Of a stretch of DNA of 42,370 nucleotides, positions 33,678 to 42,370 are shown in pieces. The position numbers and the translations under genes were made by a program. The notes beneath the pieces were generated by a model. The model was not told where the DNA came from. It did no database searches and worked only from the letters and a program-made list of their open reading frames with translations. The stretch is from Anaerolinea sp. (GTDB lineage: Bacteria; Chloroflexota; Anaerolineae; Anaerolineales; Villigracilaceae), in the NCBI GenBank assembly GCA_020719725.1, contig DYPU01000015.1, forward strand, positions 1 to 42,370. Direction: 5' to 3'. How positions within the stretch are numbered: position 1 is the first letter of the stretch; every line of letters begins with the position of its first letter.

Positions 33678-33787
33678 AGTACACACTCCTCTGGGTGGAT
33701 GGATAAGATTTCACTACTGCTTATACTTGTGTTGCGGAACTGTGTCAAATGACAAATTTCTTGAATTTGGTGTTGTTTGTCATACGC

Positions 33788-34504
33788 TTAAGGTTCGGGC
33801 AGCGAATAGCCAAGCAGTTTGAATTCGTAGCCAAATACATCCCCCAGATGCTCATATTTGCCTGCCACAAAGCCGATGTGTGGGCAAAAAATAGCCAATT
33901 CATTGCCGCTTAAAAATGGGGTGATAAGCTCCAGGCAGTTTTTAAAACTGCCGGATACGGTTTCGTAGGAGGGCAGATACGTATTTACAGTGCGGCAGCC
34001 GCTTTCGCCTTTTTGGAGTGGGCCGAGCGATTCTGCTAGATACCAGCATGGAACGCTTTCAGGCGGAAAGAACAACTCTAAACTGGTGTTTTGGGATAGA
34101 TCGGATGGGTTGAGATGGCCCGTTTGGCGGTAAAGCTCTCCGCCGCGCAAGATATACCAGAAGGTTTCGTCTTTGGGGATATTGGGGAGACTTTGGTCGG
34201 GCTGCCCGTCTATCAGGCGGGCAGTGCGCTGAACAGTGGCGATCAGCAAAACGATTTGCTGATCGCTTTTGATGATGGTTTCTGTCACAATCCAGGCGGC
34301 TTGCTGGCTGGCGCTGTAGGCGCGATAGTCGTAAATCCAGGTGGAGGCCAGGGCGAGCGGGTAGGGGACTGCGGCAGGCGTGGGACTGGGGGTTGGCTGA
34401 AGGCTGGGGATTGCCAAGGGGCTGCTGGCCGAGCGGGTGCAAGCGCCCAGTAATAGCAACCATAAGGGTAGCCAGGCCAGGGGGAGTGTGCGTTTTTTGT
34501 CCAA
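33788..34504 (-). CDS. Putative lipoprotein of unknown function
   Basis: A 238-residue protein with a lipoprotein signal (LPLWLLLLGAC, Cys22) and a Pro/Thr/Ser spacer. Its soluble domain begins YPLALASTWIYDYRAYSA, recalling the YPLxxGxxWxYxY opening seen in many secreted Chloroflexota proteins, followed by beta-rich sequence. The start codon is TTG (34504) with no clear Shine-Dalgarno; it lies 8 bp after the cyclase stop, so coupling to the upstream gene is likely. No enzyme motif is visible. Confidence 0.75.
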   Translation of the reverse strand: MDKKRTLPLAWLPLWLLLLGACTRSASSPLAIPSLQPTPSPTPAAVPYPLALASTWIYDYRAYSASQQAAWIVTETIIKSDQQIVLLIATVQRTARLIDGQPDQSLPNIPKDETFWYILRGGELYRQTGHLNPSDLSQNTSLELFFPPESVPCWYLAESLGPLQKGESGCRTVNTYLPSYETVSGSFKNCLELITPFLSGNELAIFCPHIGFVAGKYEHLGDVFGYEFKLLGYSLPEP

Positions 34505-34512
34505 AGGCAGGG

Positions 34513-35931
34513 TTATTCGGTAGTTTGTAAAACTTCGTAGGCTTGAACAGGCTTTTCTCGCCCACGCAGAGTGACAGCGCCGATACGCCGGGTTTGGTAT
34601 TTATCGACAATGGCGGCCATTGTCGCCGGGCCGACAACCAGGCGATAGGGCCGCGCCAGTTCTTGCATTCGAAAGGCGACATTGACAGTATCGCCCAGGG
34701 CATTAAATTCCATACGGGCATCTGTGCCTATGTAGCCAACCATGGCTTGCCCGGTGTGAATGGCGATGCCAATAATGATATTGAGTTCACTGCCAAAATC
34801 AATTTTACGAATTTTATCGAGAGTTTCGCGTCCGGCTTTGACTGCGCGTTCTTCAGGAAGTAAATTATCCTGAGTGTGACTATTTTCCTGAAAGATCGCC
34901 ATGACACCATCCCCCAGATAGCGCACCATACCACCGTATTTGAAAATACTATTAGTGGCTTCCTGATAGTAGTGATTCAAAATTTCGGCAAAGCGCGGCG
35001 TGCCGACTTGTTCGGCAATGCCGGTGGAGCCGGCAATATCGCTAAACAGGATGGTTACTTTCTCCTGGCGCAAACCTGGCAGGCTGCCGGTGCGCAGGTA
35101 GTCGTTGATTAGAAATTCGGCTTCGGCAGGGGGCACAAAGCGGTTGAGTAGTTCGTGAATTCGTTCTTGTTTACGCAGCTTTTCGATCAATTCCATGCGT
35201 TGGACGGTGAGACCGACCTGGTAACTGATGGCGATGGCTAGCTGCAAATCCAGGCGGCTGAAGGGGCGTGTGCCAGAGCGCGATTTGGCAAAGTACATTA
35301 GCCCCAAAACTTCGTCGCCGCTGATGACCGGTATATACATGGTTGTAGCTGCCACCTCAGCCGAGCGGTTGTGGATAGCCTGCAGGGCGGCGGTATCTGG
35401 CAAAATATTGTGCAAATGTGGAAATTCGCCGTGTGGAATGATGATGCAGTCATCTATGCTCATCGTGCGCTTCATCATTCCGGTCACTTCTGCTATAGCA
35501 ACATTTAGATCGGTGATGGTATTCAGCCGTTTGGAGATTTCATAGAGTAAGACGGCGTGTTCGTCCAGTGATTCGAGCAATAGCTCACGAGTGAAACGAT
35601 GCGTTCCTTTGGGGTTGTTTTGCGAGCTTTTTGGGGTTTCCTGCTCCAGATGCAGAATGGCTTGCCCAATACGAATAATATCGTTGGTTTGCAGTTCAAC
35701 CCGGCTGCCAACGCGCTGACGGTTGACATAGGTGCCATTGGTGCTGCTTAGGTCGTTAAGCTCAAGCTGCTGGGAAGGCGAATCAAAAGATATTTCTGCA
35801 TGAAACCTGGATGCAGAAATATCTTTTAAAACAATTTTGTTTTCAGCGCTTCTTCCCAGGCTGGTTTTGCCCTCTTTGAGCTCTACAACGCGGGATGCGC
35901 TATCTGGTTCACTGACACTTAGCCGCCACAT
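34513..35931 (-). CDS. FHA-GAF-class III adenylate/guanylate cyclase
   Basis: A 472-residue soluble signalling protein. Residues about 1-97 form an FHA phosphothreonine-binding domain (TSLGRSAENKIVL, ISASRFHAEI, NDLSSTNGTYVN). Residues about 120-265 form a GAF domain. Residues about 285-470 form a class III nucleotide cyclase catalytic domain: metal-binding Asp in FSDIAGST and YLGDGVMAIF, LGDTVNVAFRM with the transition-state Asn and Arg, and a final RGREKPVQAYEV. Whether the product is cAMP or cGMP cannot be decided by eye. The FHA domain suggests control by a Ser/Thr kinase. It is cotranscribed with the downstream lipoprotein gene. Confidence 0.92.
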   Translation of the reverse strand: MWRLSVSEPDSASRVVELKEGKTSLGRSAENKIVLKDISASRFHAEISFDSPSQQLELNDLSSTNGTYVNRQRVGSRVELQTNDIIRIGQAILHLEQETPKSSQNNPKGTHRFTRELLLESLDEHAVLLYEISKRLNTITDLNVAIAEVTGMMKRTMSIDDCIIIPHGEFPHLHNILPDTAALQAIHNRSAEVAATTMYIPVISGDEVLGLMYFAKSRSGTRPFSRLDLQLAIAISYQVGLTVQRMELIEKLRKQERIHELLNRFVPPAEAEFLINDYLRTGSLPGLRQEKVTILFSDIAGSTGIAEQVGTPRFAEILNHYYQEATNSIFKYGGMVRYLGDGVMAIFQENSHTQDNLLPEERAVKAGRETLDKIRKIDFGSELNIIIGIAIHTGQAMVGYIGTDARMEFNALGDTVNVAFRMQELARPYRLVVGPATMAAIVDKYQTRRIGAVTLRGREKPVQAYEVLQTTE

Positions 35932-36151
35932 AAAAAAAGCCTTTGGTTGGATGAAATACCCTCAAATTATAGCTCTAAAACTTGTTTATACCACAGCGTT
36001 TTTAAGCGTGAACTATTCACCTGGCTATAGCCGATTATGTGTTTCGTCTTTCGCCCCTCCATTCGTGTTTGACATTCTGCCCGCCTCATACTAAAATGAA
36101 ACTACGCATATTTTACGGGCGTAGCTTGTATTTCCCCTTCAGGAGATTCTT

Positions 36152-37282
36152 TTGAGCACAAAATGGCCTGAAAAAACAATCATCGGTCTCACCGGCAATA
36201 TTGCTACCGGCAAAAGTGTGGTGCGAAAAATGCTGGAACATTTGGGTGCATACGGCATTGACGCTGACGCTCTCTCGCATCGCGCCATTGCGCGCGGAGC
36301 GCCTGGGCACCAGGCCGTGTTAAATGCGTTTGGCAAATGGGTATTAGACTCTCAAGGGGAGATTGACCGCGCCCGATTGGGCCGGTTGGTTTTTAATGAC
36401 GGCAGCGCCATGACCACCCTGGAAGATATTGTCCACCCGCTGGTTTCACAGGCCATTGAAATGATGGTAAAACGCGCCAGCCAAAAAGTGATTGTAATTG
36501 AAGCCATCAAACTTCTCGAAAGCGATTTACGCAATTTGTGCGATGTCGTTTGGGTGGTGAATGTGCCTCAAGAAATGCAGATTCAGCGCCTGGTTCAAAA
36601 ACGCGGGCTGAGTTCCGACGAAGCAGCCCAACGCATTCACTTTCAGAGCGCGCAGCAGCAAAAAATTGCATCAGCCAATGTGGTTATCCAAAATCAGGGA
36701 TCGTTTGAAGATACCTGGAAGCTGGTTGTGGCTGAATGGAAGAAAATCAACCCGCAGTCTGATACACTCCAGATGGTTAAACCTACCGAAGGAGAGTTCA
36801 CGGTGGCACGTGGACGCCCCCGTGATTCTGCGGCCATTGCCGAACTGGTAACACGCCTGAGCAATGGCATCAAAACGATGAATGAAGATGACGTGATGGC
36901 AGCTTTCGGCGAAAAAGCCTTTCTATTGCTGCAACTTTCGGGTAAAGCCAGCGGCGTTGCTGGCTGGCAGGTCGAAAACCTGGTCGCTCGCACCACCGAG
37001 TTTTTCATTGACCCCGGCGTAGCCATTGAACCGGCCCTCAAGACTCTTATTAGCGAAGTTGAACGCGCCTCGATCGATTTACAATGCGAAGCCTCGCTCT
37101 TGTTTTTGCCGCCAGCCTTGGCCGCTCATCAGAGCACCTGGAAACAACTGGGTTACGAACCACGCCCACCGCAAAGCCTGGGCGTGCAAGCCTGGACCGA
37201 TGCCGCCATCGAATCTGCTCAACCCAATACAACCCTGTTTTTCAAGCAACTTCGACAAGACCGGGTGCTTCGCCCGATTTAA
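36152..37282 (+). CDS. coaE: Dephospho-CoA kinase with C-terminal GNAT-like extension
   Basis: A 376-residue protein where CoaE is normally about 200. Residues 1-205 are CoaE, the last step of coenzyme A synthesis: P-loop GNIATGKS (15-22), YGIDADALSHRA, RLGRLVFND and a lid-type KRGLSSDEAAQRI. Residues about 212-376 are extra: ARGRPRDSAAIAELVTRLS resembles the first strand and helix of a GNAT acyltransferase, and alternating strands and helices follow, but no acetyl-CoA pyrophosphate loop (RxxGxG/A) is seen. The start codon is TTG at 36152, with aggag 7 nt upstream. The extension may bind CoA or be a degenerate domain. Confidence 0.85.
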   Translation: MSTKWPEKTIIGLTGNIATGKSVVRKMLEHLGAYGIDADALSHRAIARGAPGHQAVLNAFGKWVLDSQGEIDRARLGRLVFNDGSAMTTLEDIVHPLVSQAIEMMVKRASQKVIVIEAIKLLESDLRNLCDVVWVVNVPQEMQIQRLVQKRGLSSDEAAQRIHFQSAQQQKIASANVVIQNQGSFEDTWKLVVAEWKKINPQSDTLQMVKPTEGEFTVARGRPRDSAAIAELVTRLSNGIKTMNEDDVMAAFGEKAFLLLQLSGKASGVAGWQVENLVARTTEFFIDPGVAIEPALKTLISEVERASIDLQCEASLLFLPPALAAHQSTWKQLGYEPRPPQSLGVQAWTDAAIESAQPNTTLFFKQLRQDRVLRPI

Positions 37283-37423
37283 TGTAGCAACACCAGAAAC
37301 AACCAGACATTCAGGCCGCCGGGCCTCAGGCGAATAGGCGTATTGGGCTGAAAGGTTTTACAAGATTGATAACCTTTCCATTTACTTGCCAGAATCTCAT
37401 TCACCGCACCTGAAACCCCAAGA

Positions 37424-38287
37424 ATGGCCGAAATTCTTAGCGACATCCTTTTCATTTTTCAGCGGTTAAACTGGTTGAGCGTTGTCGATATTTTACTGGT
37501 AACGCTCATCTTTTTTGGCCTGCTTTACCTGTTGCGCGACACCCAGGCCATGGTGCTCTTGCGTGGGATTTTATCGCTGCTGGTTAGTTTTGCGCTCCTA
37601 ACGGTTTTGGTCGATTTACCGGCTTTCTCCTGGCTGTTGCGTACAACACTCCCATCACTTTTGCTTGCCATTCCGGTAATTTTTGCGCCCGAAATCCGCC
37701 GCGCGCTGGAACGAATTGGCCGCGCCGGGACCTTTGTGCATGGCAACGCCTCCCAAAAGGATACCAAACGCCAGGCCGCGATCCAGGCCATTGTAACCGC
37801 CGCCGCGCGCTTGTCGGCCCGTCAACATGGCGCACTCATCATCCTGCAGCGTTTGGACAGTCTGGAAGAGTATGTTCGAACTGGCGTTTTGCTGGAAGCC
37901 CGTCTTACACCGGAGTTGCTTTTACAGGTGTTTTACCCCAATACCCCACTCCACGATGGCGCGGTTATTGTTGAAGAAGATCGGCTGGTTGCAGGCGCGT
38001 GTGTCATGCCGCTTTCAGCCAGCGGAATTTTGGCCCGTTCCCCCGAACGCCAAATGGGCCTACGGCATCGCGCCGCGCTGGGTATTTCAGAAGCATCGGA
38101 TGCTATTGCGGTGGTGGTTTCTGAAGAAACTGGTTCCATTTCCATTGCTCATGCCGGGCGCATGATTCGGCGGTTAGACACAGAACGGCTGCAAAACATA
38201 CTTTCCGCCTTTTACCGGTCAGAAAAGTCAGAGCGCAACACTTTCTGGAAACGTCACTTTCCTTACTTGTTCCGTGAAAATGAGTGA
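37424..38287 (+). CDS. cdaA: Diadenylate cyclase CdaA
   Basis: A 287-residue membrane enzyme making c-di-AMP from two ATP. Three N-terminal helices (about 18-38, 42-63, 66-88) precede the DAC domain at about 115-270. The catalytic DGA motif is at D178-A180 (PLHDGAVIV) and the RHR motif at 214-216 (GLRHRAALGISE). It is followed by the partner gene cdaR, which overlaps its end by up to 14 bp, the usual cdaA-cdaR arrangement; glmM is not here. Confidence 0.95.
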   Translation: MAEILSDILFIFQRLNWLSVVDILLVTLIFFGLLYLLRDTQAMVLLRGILSLLVSFALLTVLVDLPAFSWLLRTTLPSLLLAIPVIFAPEIRRALERIGRAGTFVHGNASQKDTKRQAAIQAIVTAAARLSARQHGALIILQRLDSLEEYVRTGVLLEARLTPELLLQVFYPNTPLHDGAVIVEEDRLVAGACVMPLSASGILARSPERQMGLRHRAALGISEASDAIAVVVSEETGSISIAHAGRMIRRLDTERLQNILSAFYRSEKSERNTFWKRHFPYLFRENE

Positions 38288-39548
38288 CTCAGGCCAATCC
38301 CAAATGCCAACCATGCTCAATTGGATTTTTCGCAACCTGCGTACCTTTAGCCTGGCGTTTGCGCTGGCCTTGACCGTTTGGATTATGGCCGTCATCGCCG
38401 ATGACCCAGACGAAACCCGTGTTTACCCGCGTACCCTGGCGCTGGAAGTGGTTGGGCAAGACCCGCGCCTGATTTTGACCGACACTTTGCCAAAACAAGT
38501 GAGCCTTACCTTGCGCGCCCCACAATCGGTTTGGACACAATTGACCACCAGTGATAGCCAGGTGCGCGCCCTGCTGGACCTGGCCGGATTGGCCGCTGGG
38601 CAACACGAAATCCCGGTACAATTGCAAATCAAATTATCTCCAGTGCGCGTCATTAGCCTGACACCGCAAACCATCACAGTTAACCTTGAAGCTCTGGAAA
38701 CCAAAACACTGCCGATTGAGCTCATCACCAAAGGCCAGCCTGCCATTGGCTATCGCACTGGGTCGGCGGAACTTACTCAGAGCCAGGTGGTCCTGTCTGG
38801 CCCACAATCTCTGGTGGAGCAGGCTGCAAAAGCCCAAATTGAGATTAAAATTGAGGGTGCCCGCACCTCCATCGGAGCAGAGACATCCATTCGCATCTTA
38901 AATGCAGAGGGAAAAATCATCTCAGGAATTACGCTCAACCCTGAAAAAGTAAGCGCCCAAATTCCCATCACCCAGCAAGGCGGCTACCGCGATATTGCTG
39001 TCAAAATAGTGGTGCGCGGACAGGTTGCCAGCGGCTATCGACTCACCAACATCTCGGTTTTTCCGCCCGCGTTGACGGTTTTTTCGGGTGATACCGAACT
39101 GGTGAACGACCTGCCGGGTTACGTTGAAACCGAACCACTTAACCTAAACGGCGCTTCCCAAAATATCGAGCTTAGTCTGGGACTAATTCTTCCCACCGGG
39201 GTTTCGGTGGTCGGCGAGCAAACTGTCATGGTGCAGGTTGGCATCGATGCCATTGAAGGTAGTCTCTCGCTCAATAATATGGCGGTTGAGGTGTTGGGGT
39301 TGGAAAACGGCTTAAGCGCCGTAGCCGCCCCCACCACCGTGGACATCATCCTGACCGGCCCACTCCCCCTGCTGGAAAAACTCACCGCTAATGATATCCG
39401 CGTTACGGTGGATGCCACCGGCCTCAACCTTGGCGCTCATCAAATTGCGCCCATTATCGAAATTCTCATTGCCGACATCGAAGTGCAATCCATCATCCCC
39501 GGCACCGTGGAAATTGTAATTTCAAACACCACCACCGGAACACCTTGA
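38274..39548 (+). CDS. cdaR: CdaR (YbbR-domain) regulator of CdaA
   Basis: A 424-residue protein with one N-terminal membrane helix (about 24-43, FSLAFALALTVWIMAVIA) and four extracytoplasmic YbbR repeats over about 50-415. Repeats are recognised by alternating VSLTLRAP, VVLSGPQSLVEQ, LTVFSGDTELV and VDIILTGPLPLLEKL segments. It binds CdaA and modulates its activity in Firmicutes; the same role is inferred from position. The start may be the ATG at 38274 or 38280; both overlap cdaA. Confidence 0.9.
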   Translation: MKMSDSGQSQMPTMLNWIFRNLRTFSLAFALALTVWIMAVIADDPDETRVYPRTLALEVVGQDPRLILTDTLPKQVSLTLRAPQSVWTQLTTSDSQVRALLDLAGLAAGQHEIPVQLQIKLSPVRVISLTPQTITVNLEALETKTLPIELITKGQPAIGYRTGSAELTQSQVVLSGPQSLVEQAAKAQIEIKIEGARTSIGAETSIRILNAEGKIISGITLNPEKVSAQIPITQQGGYRDIAVKIVVRGQVASGYRLTNISVFPPALTVFSGDTELVNDLPGYVETEPLNLNGASQNIELSLGLILPTGVSVVGEQTVMVQVGIDAIEGSLSLNNMAVEVLGLENGLSAVAAPTTVDIILTGPLPLLEKLTANDIRVTVDATGLNLGAHQIAPIIEILIADIEVQSIIPGTVEIVISNTTTGTP

Positions 39549-39559
39549 AAGAGTAAATT

Positions 39560-40930
39560 ATGACAAAACCTATCGTAGCCCTGGTTGGACGTCCGAATGT
39601 GGGCAAAAGCACCTTCTTCAATCGCCTGACCGGCGAACGCCTGGCAATTGTGGACGACACCCCCGGCACCACCCGCGACCGTATTTTTGCCGATGCAGAA
39701 TGGAACGGCATTCCCTTTACCATCATCGATACCGGCGGCCTTGACCCCTCGCATGGCGGCAAAACCCCGCTTTCGATTGGCTCGGCAGAGTTTATTGACG
39801 AAATTCGCGTTCAGGCCAAAATGGCAATTCAGGATTCAGATATTGTCATCTTATTATGTGATGGCGAAACGGGCGTTACCGCCGCGGATAAGGAAGTGGC
39901 AGAACTCTTGCGACGCTCGCAACGCAAGGTGAATGGAACCCCCTACCCGCCGGTCTTTGTGGCCGTTAACAAATGCGAATCGGCCCAACGCCGCAGCCAG
40001 GCCGCCGAGTTTTACGAATTGGGCCTGGGCGATCCTTACGCCATTTCGGCCATTCATGGTACTGACACCGGTGACTTGCTGGACGTGATTGTGGCGGCTT
40101 TTCCCGAACAGGAGCCCGAAGAACCCGACGATTCGGTCAAAATTGCGATCGTCGGCAAGCCCAATGCCGGGAAATCATCCCTGCTCAACCGGCTGCTTGG
40201 CAAAGAACGCGCCATTGTCAGCCCCATAGCCGGAACCACCCGCGATGCAACCGATTCCAAGCTGGAGTTTGGCGGGGTCCCGATCACGCTCATTGATACA
40301 GCCGGGATTCGCCGCCGAGGCCGTATCGACCCTGGGGTAGAAAAATTCTCCGTTGTCCGCTCCTTTAAAGCATTGGAACGGGCCGATGTGGCGCTGCTAA
40401 TGATTGATGCCGAAACCGGCATTACCGCTCAGGATGCGCATATTGCCGGATATATTTTGGATGAGTGGAAATCGTGCGTGGTGTTGGTGAATAAATGGGA
40501 CGCGATTGTTAAAGATAATTACACCATGGAAACCTTTACTCGCACTATTCGGCAGCAGCTTAATTTTATGGATTATGTGCCACTTCTGTTTATTTCGGCC
40601 AAAAACGGCCAACGTGTAGACCAGGTTTTGCCGTTGGCGTTACAAGTGCAAGAAGAGCGGCTGATGCGGTTGACAACCTCCAAACTGAATAATCTTTTGC
40701 AAAAAGCGCAGGACGTTCACCCCGCGCCCAGCCAGGCCGGGCGGCAACTGAAGATTTATTACGCCACCCAGGTTCGCTCGGACCCGCCGACCTTTTTGCT
40801 TTTTGTAAACGATCCTACCCTGCTACATTTTACTTATATGCGCTTTCTCGAAAACCGGATTCGAGAAGAATATGGCTTTGTCGGTACACCCATCCGGGTG
40901 GTTGCCAAGTCGAGACGAGACGAAGACTAA
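39560..40930 (+). CDS. der: Ribosome-assembly GTPase Der (EngA)
   Basis: A 456-residue tandem GTPase needed for 50S subunit maturation. G domain 1 has [14 protein letters not shown] (7-20), DTPGTTRDR and DTGG. G domain 2 has [14 protein letters not shown] near 198, [20 protein letters not shown] and NKWD. A C-terminal KH-like domain (about 355-450) completes the fold. NKCES in domain 1 deviates slightly from the usual NKxD. It begins 11 bp after cdaR, with aaagag upstream, so cdaA-cdaR-der are likely one operon. Confidence 0.96.
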   Translation: MTKPIVALVGRPNVGKSTFFNRLTGERLAIVDDTPGTTRDRIFADAEWNGIPFTIIDTGGLDPSHGGKTPLSIGSAEFIDEIRVQAKMAIQDSDIVILLCDGETGVTAADKEVAELLRRSQRKVNGTPYPPVFVAVNKCESAQRRSQAAEFYELGLGDPYAISAIHGTDTGDLLDVIVAAFPEQEPEEPDDSVKIAIVGKPNAGKSSLLNRLLGKERAIVSPIAGTTRDATDSKLEFGGVPITLIDTAGIRRRGRIDPGVEKFSVVRSFKALERADVALLMIDAETGITAQDAHIAGYILDEWKSCVVLVNKWDAIVKDNYTMETFTRTIRQQLNFMDYVPLLFISAKNGQRVDQVLPLALQVQEERLMRLTTSKLNNLLQKAQDVHPAPSQAGRQLKIYYATQVRSDPPTFLLFVNDPTLLHFTYMRFLENRIREEYGFVGTPIRVVAKSRRDED

Positions 40931-40978
40931 TTTACGCAGCCTGGAGCGACGATTTTTCTCTATTTCCCCCGAATATTG

Positions 40979-41013
40979 CGGCTGTCACGCCAAAAACGTG
41001 ACAGCCGTTTTTT
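40979..41013 (+). terminator. Intrinsic terminator after der
   Basis: An 11-bp perfect stem (cggctgtcacg / cgtgacagccg) with a 7-nt loop, followed by six T residues. Confidence 0.92.
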
Positions 41014-41024
41014 CTTTAAATCGC

Positions 41025-41030
41025 TATAAT
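41025..41030 (+). promoter_or_regulatory. Candidate -10 box for kbl
   Basis: A consensus TATAAT lies 46 bp before the kbl start and just past the der terminator, where a promoter is expected. The -35 region overlaps the terminator hairpin and shows no clear match. Confidence 0.4.
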
Positions 41031-41076
41031 CATTGGAAGAATTTCTATTCAACTTTCCATGTTCCAGGAGAAACGC

Positions 41077-42258
41077 ATGTCCAAACTCGATTGGGTTACG
41101 CAAGAAATTGAAAGCCTGAAAACTGCCGGGCTGTATAACCGCATTCGCACTATTGAGTCACCGCAAGGCGCGTGGCTGGTGGTGGATGGCAAAAAAGTGA
41201 TCAACTTCTGTTCCAATAATTATCTTGGCCTGGCTAATCATCCAGATATTGTTGCGGCAGCGCGCAAATCGGTTGATGAAATGGGCGTTGGCCCGGCGGC
41301 AGTCCGCTCTATTGCGGGAACAATGAGCCTGCATGTGGAATTGGAAAAAAGACTGGCGCAGTTTAAAGGTGTCGAGGCGGTTATCACTTTTCAGAGTGGT
41401 TTTGCCGCCAATCTGGCTACGATCCCGGCTCTGGTTGGTAAAGAAGATGTCATTTTCTCCGATCGGCTGAATCACGCCAGCATCATCGATGGCTGCCGTC
41501 TTTCTGGGGCCAAGATCGTTGCTTATGAGCACAATGATGTCAAATCGCTCGAAGAGCAGATCAAAGCCAACCTGTCTCAGTTTCGCCGAGCCTTGATTGT
41601 GACCGATGGTGTTTTCAGCATGGATGGCGATATTGCGCCCTTGCCAGCCATTTATGAAGTAGCCCAAAAATATGATATTTTGCTGATGGTGGACGATGCG
41701 CATGGCGAAGGTGTACTTGGCAACGGTGGGCGCGGTATTGTGGATCATTTTGGCCTGCACGGCAAAGTGGATGTGGAAGTAGGGACGCTTTCCAAGGCTT
41801 TCGGCGTGGTTGGCGGCCTGGTCGCGGGCAAGGCCGTTATCATCGAATGGCTGCGGCAGCGTGGTCGGCCTTTCCTGTTCTCTTCGGCAGTGACCGTGCC
41901 AGATGCCGCGGCTTGCCTGGCTGCGGTGGATTTGCTCGAAGATTCGACCCAATTGGTTGATAAACTTTGGGCCAATGGCCGTTACTTTAAAGCCGAAATG
42001 GCAACCCTGGGATTTAATACGGGGGTCAGTGAAACGCCAATTACCCCGGTTATGCTGGGTGAAGCGCCACTGGCGCAGCAATTTAGTCGCGAGTTGTTCG
42101 ATGCTGGCGTTTTTGCAATGGCCTTGGGCTTTCCGACTGTGCCACAGGGCAAAGCCCGCATTCGGGTCATGATTTCTGCCGCTCATTCCCGTGATGATTT
42201 GGACAAAGGCTTGGAAGCCTTCCAGCAAGTTGGTAAAAAACTGGGTGTCATTGCCTAG
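41077..42258 (+). CDS. kbl: 2-amino-3-ketobutyrate CoA ligase / glycine C-acetyltransferase
   Basis: A 393-residue alpha-oxoamine synthase, PLP-dependent, in threonine breakdown: 2-amino-3-oxobutyrate plus CoA gives glycine and acetyl-CoA. I start at the ATG at 41077 ([11 protein letters not shown]) because caggaga lies just upstream; the ORF track begins six codons earlier. Motifs are [24 protein letters not shown], the PLP-stacking [12 protein letters not shown], the Asp of [10 protein letters not shown], and the Schiff-base Lys in [13 protein letters not shown]. Sequence by eye favours KBL over the related BioF and HemA. Threonine dehydrogenase is not in the window. Confidence 0.9.
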   Translation: MSKLDWVTQEIESLKTAGLYNRIRTIESPQGAWLVVDGKKVINFCSNNYLGLANHPDIVAAARKSVDEMGVGPAAVRSIAGTMSLHVELEKRLAQFKGVEAVITFQSGFAANLATIPALVGKEDVIFSDRLNHASIIDGCRLSGAKIVAYEHNDVKSLEEQIKANLSQFRRALIVTDGVFSMDGDIAPLPAIYEVAQKYDILLMVDDAHGEGVLGNGGRGIVDHFGLHGKVDVEVGTLSKAFGVVGGLVAGKAVIIEWLRQRGRPFLFSSAVTVPDAAACLAAVDLLEDSTQLVDKLWANGRYFKAEMATLGFNTGVSETPITPVMLGEAPLAQQFSRELFDAGVFAMALGFPTVPQGKARIRVMISAAHSRDDLDKGLEAFQQVGKKLGVIA

Positions 42259-42370
42259 CCAGGAGATGGTATTTGCCCGGATGGGGCTTTGCTCGCTTTT
42301 GGGGCAATAAATCAAAAAGGGTATGTTTCATTTCAGTTGAAAAAATGCGACCTGACAGGTTTCATAAGAC

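Noticed and set aside
41158-42315. 385-residue antisense ORF opposite kbl.
   Set aside because: It is a shadow of kbl in codon-phase with it, has no recognisable motif, and its start and stop do not fit any operon.

Overview
The window looks like a chromosomal segment of a Chloroflexota bacterium, probably Anaerolineae-like. This is inferred from gene content: an FMN-riboswitch-controlled RibXY-type ABC transporter, Thr/Pro-rich lipoproteins, a menaquinol:cytochrome c reductase with a cytochrome b/c fusion beside succinate dehydrogenase, and a CoaE with a C-terminal extension. Base composition is moderately GC-rich and fairly even. No rRNA, tRNA, CRISPR array or prophage was found. Most genes are intact housekeeping or metabolic genes, separated by strong intrinsic terminators.

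Layout. 1-3500 is a decaying accessory corner: a galT pseudogene with three lesions, an intact galK, a DHCW-type cupin, and a DUF3788 gene cut by one stop codon. 3515-5952 is a thiolase translationally coupled to an Asp-box lipoprotein. 6025-9619 holds an ABC-F ATPase and divergent radA. 9679-11325 encodes an unusual protein that I read as receiver-like, Roadblock/LC7-like and a catalytically dead IS200/TnpA-like domain. It is followed by an MBL-fold hydrolase, a 515-bp IS1182-like remnant with perfect 17-bp ends, a MazG-like pyrophosphohydrolase and a GAF-GGDEF diguanylate cyclase. 14606-16850 is a DprE2-like/DprE1-like pair. 16911-21542 is a minus-strand run: GT-C-like membrane protein, YitT, YghZ-type aldo-keto reductase, a CxxC protein and a small membrane protein interrupted by TGA.

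21705-27968 is a respiratory block: qcrABC on the minus strand and sdhCDAB divergent on the plus strand, which together would carry electrons from succinate through quinone to cytochrome c. 28100-30442 is a stand-alone modular peptidoglycan-hydrolase-like protein without a visible export signal. 30498-33400 is an ABC importer (ATPase, lipoprotein, permease) behind an FMN riboswitch and two candidate terminators, so it probably imports riboflavin or a flavin precursor. 33492-35931 contains a 2x[4Fe-4S] ferredoxin, a lipoprotein and an FHA-GAF-class III nucleotide cyclase. 36152-42258 contains coaE with a C-terminal extension, the cdaA-cdaR diadenylate cyclase pair, der and kbl.

The best candidate for something undescribed is the 9679-11325 protein, apparently a transposase-derived nucleic-acid-binding domain reused in a signalling-type architecture. 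A second theme is recent gene decay: in-frame stops or deletions interrupt otherwise well-preserved frames in galT, the DUF3788 gene, the IS remnant and the small membrane protein. All product calls come from reading motifs by eye; no database search was run.
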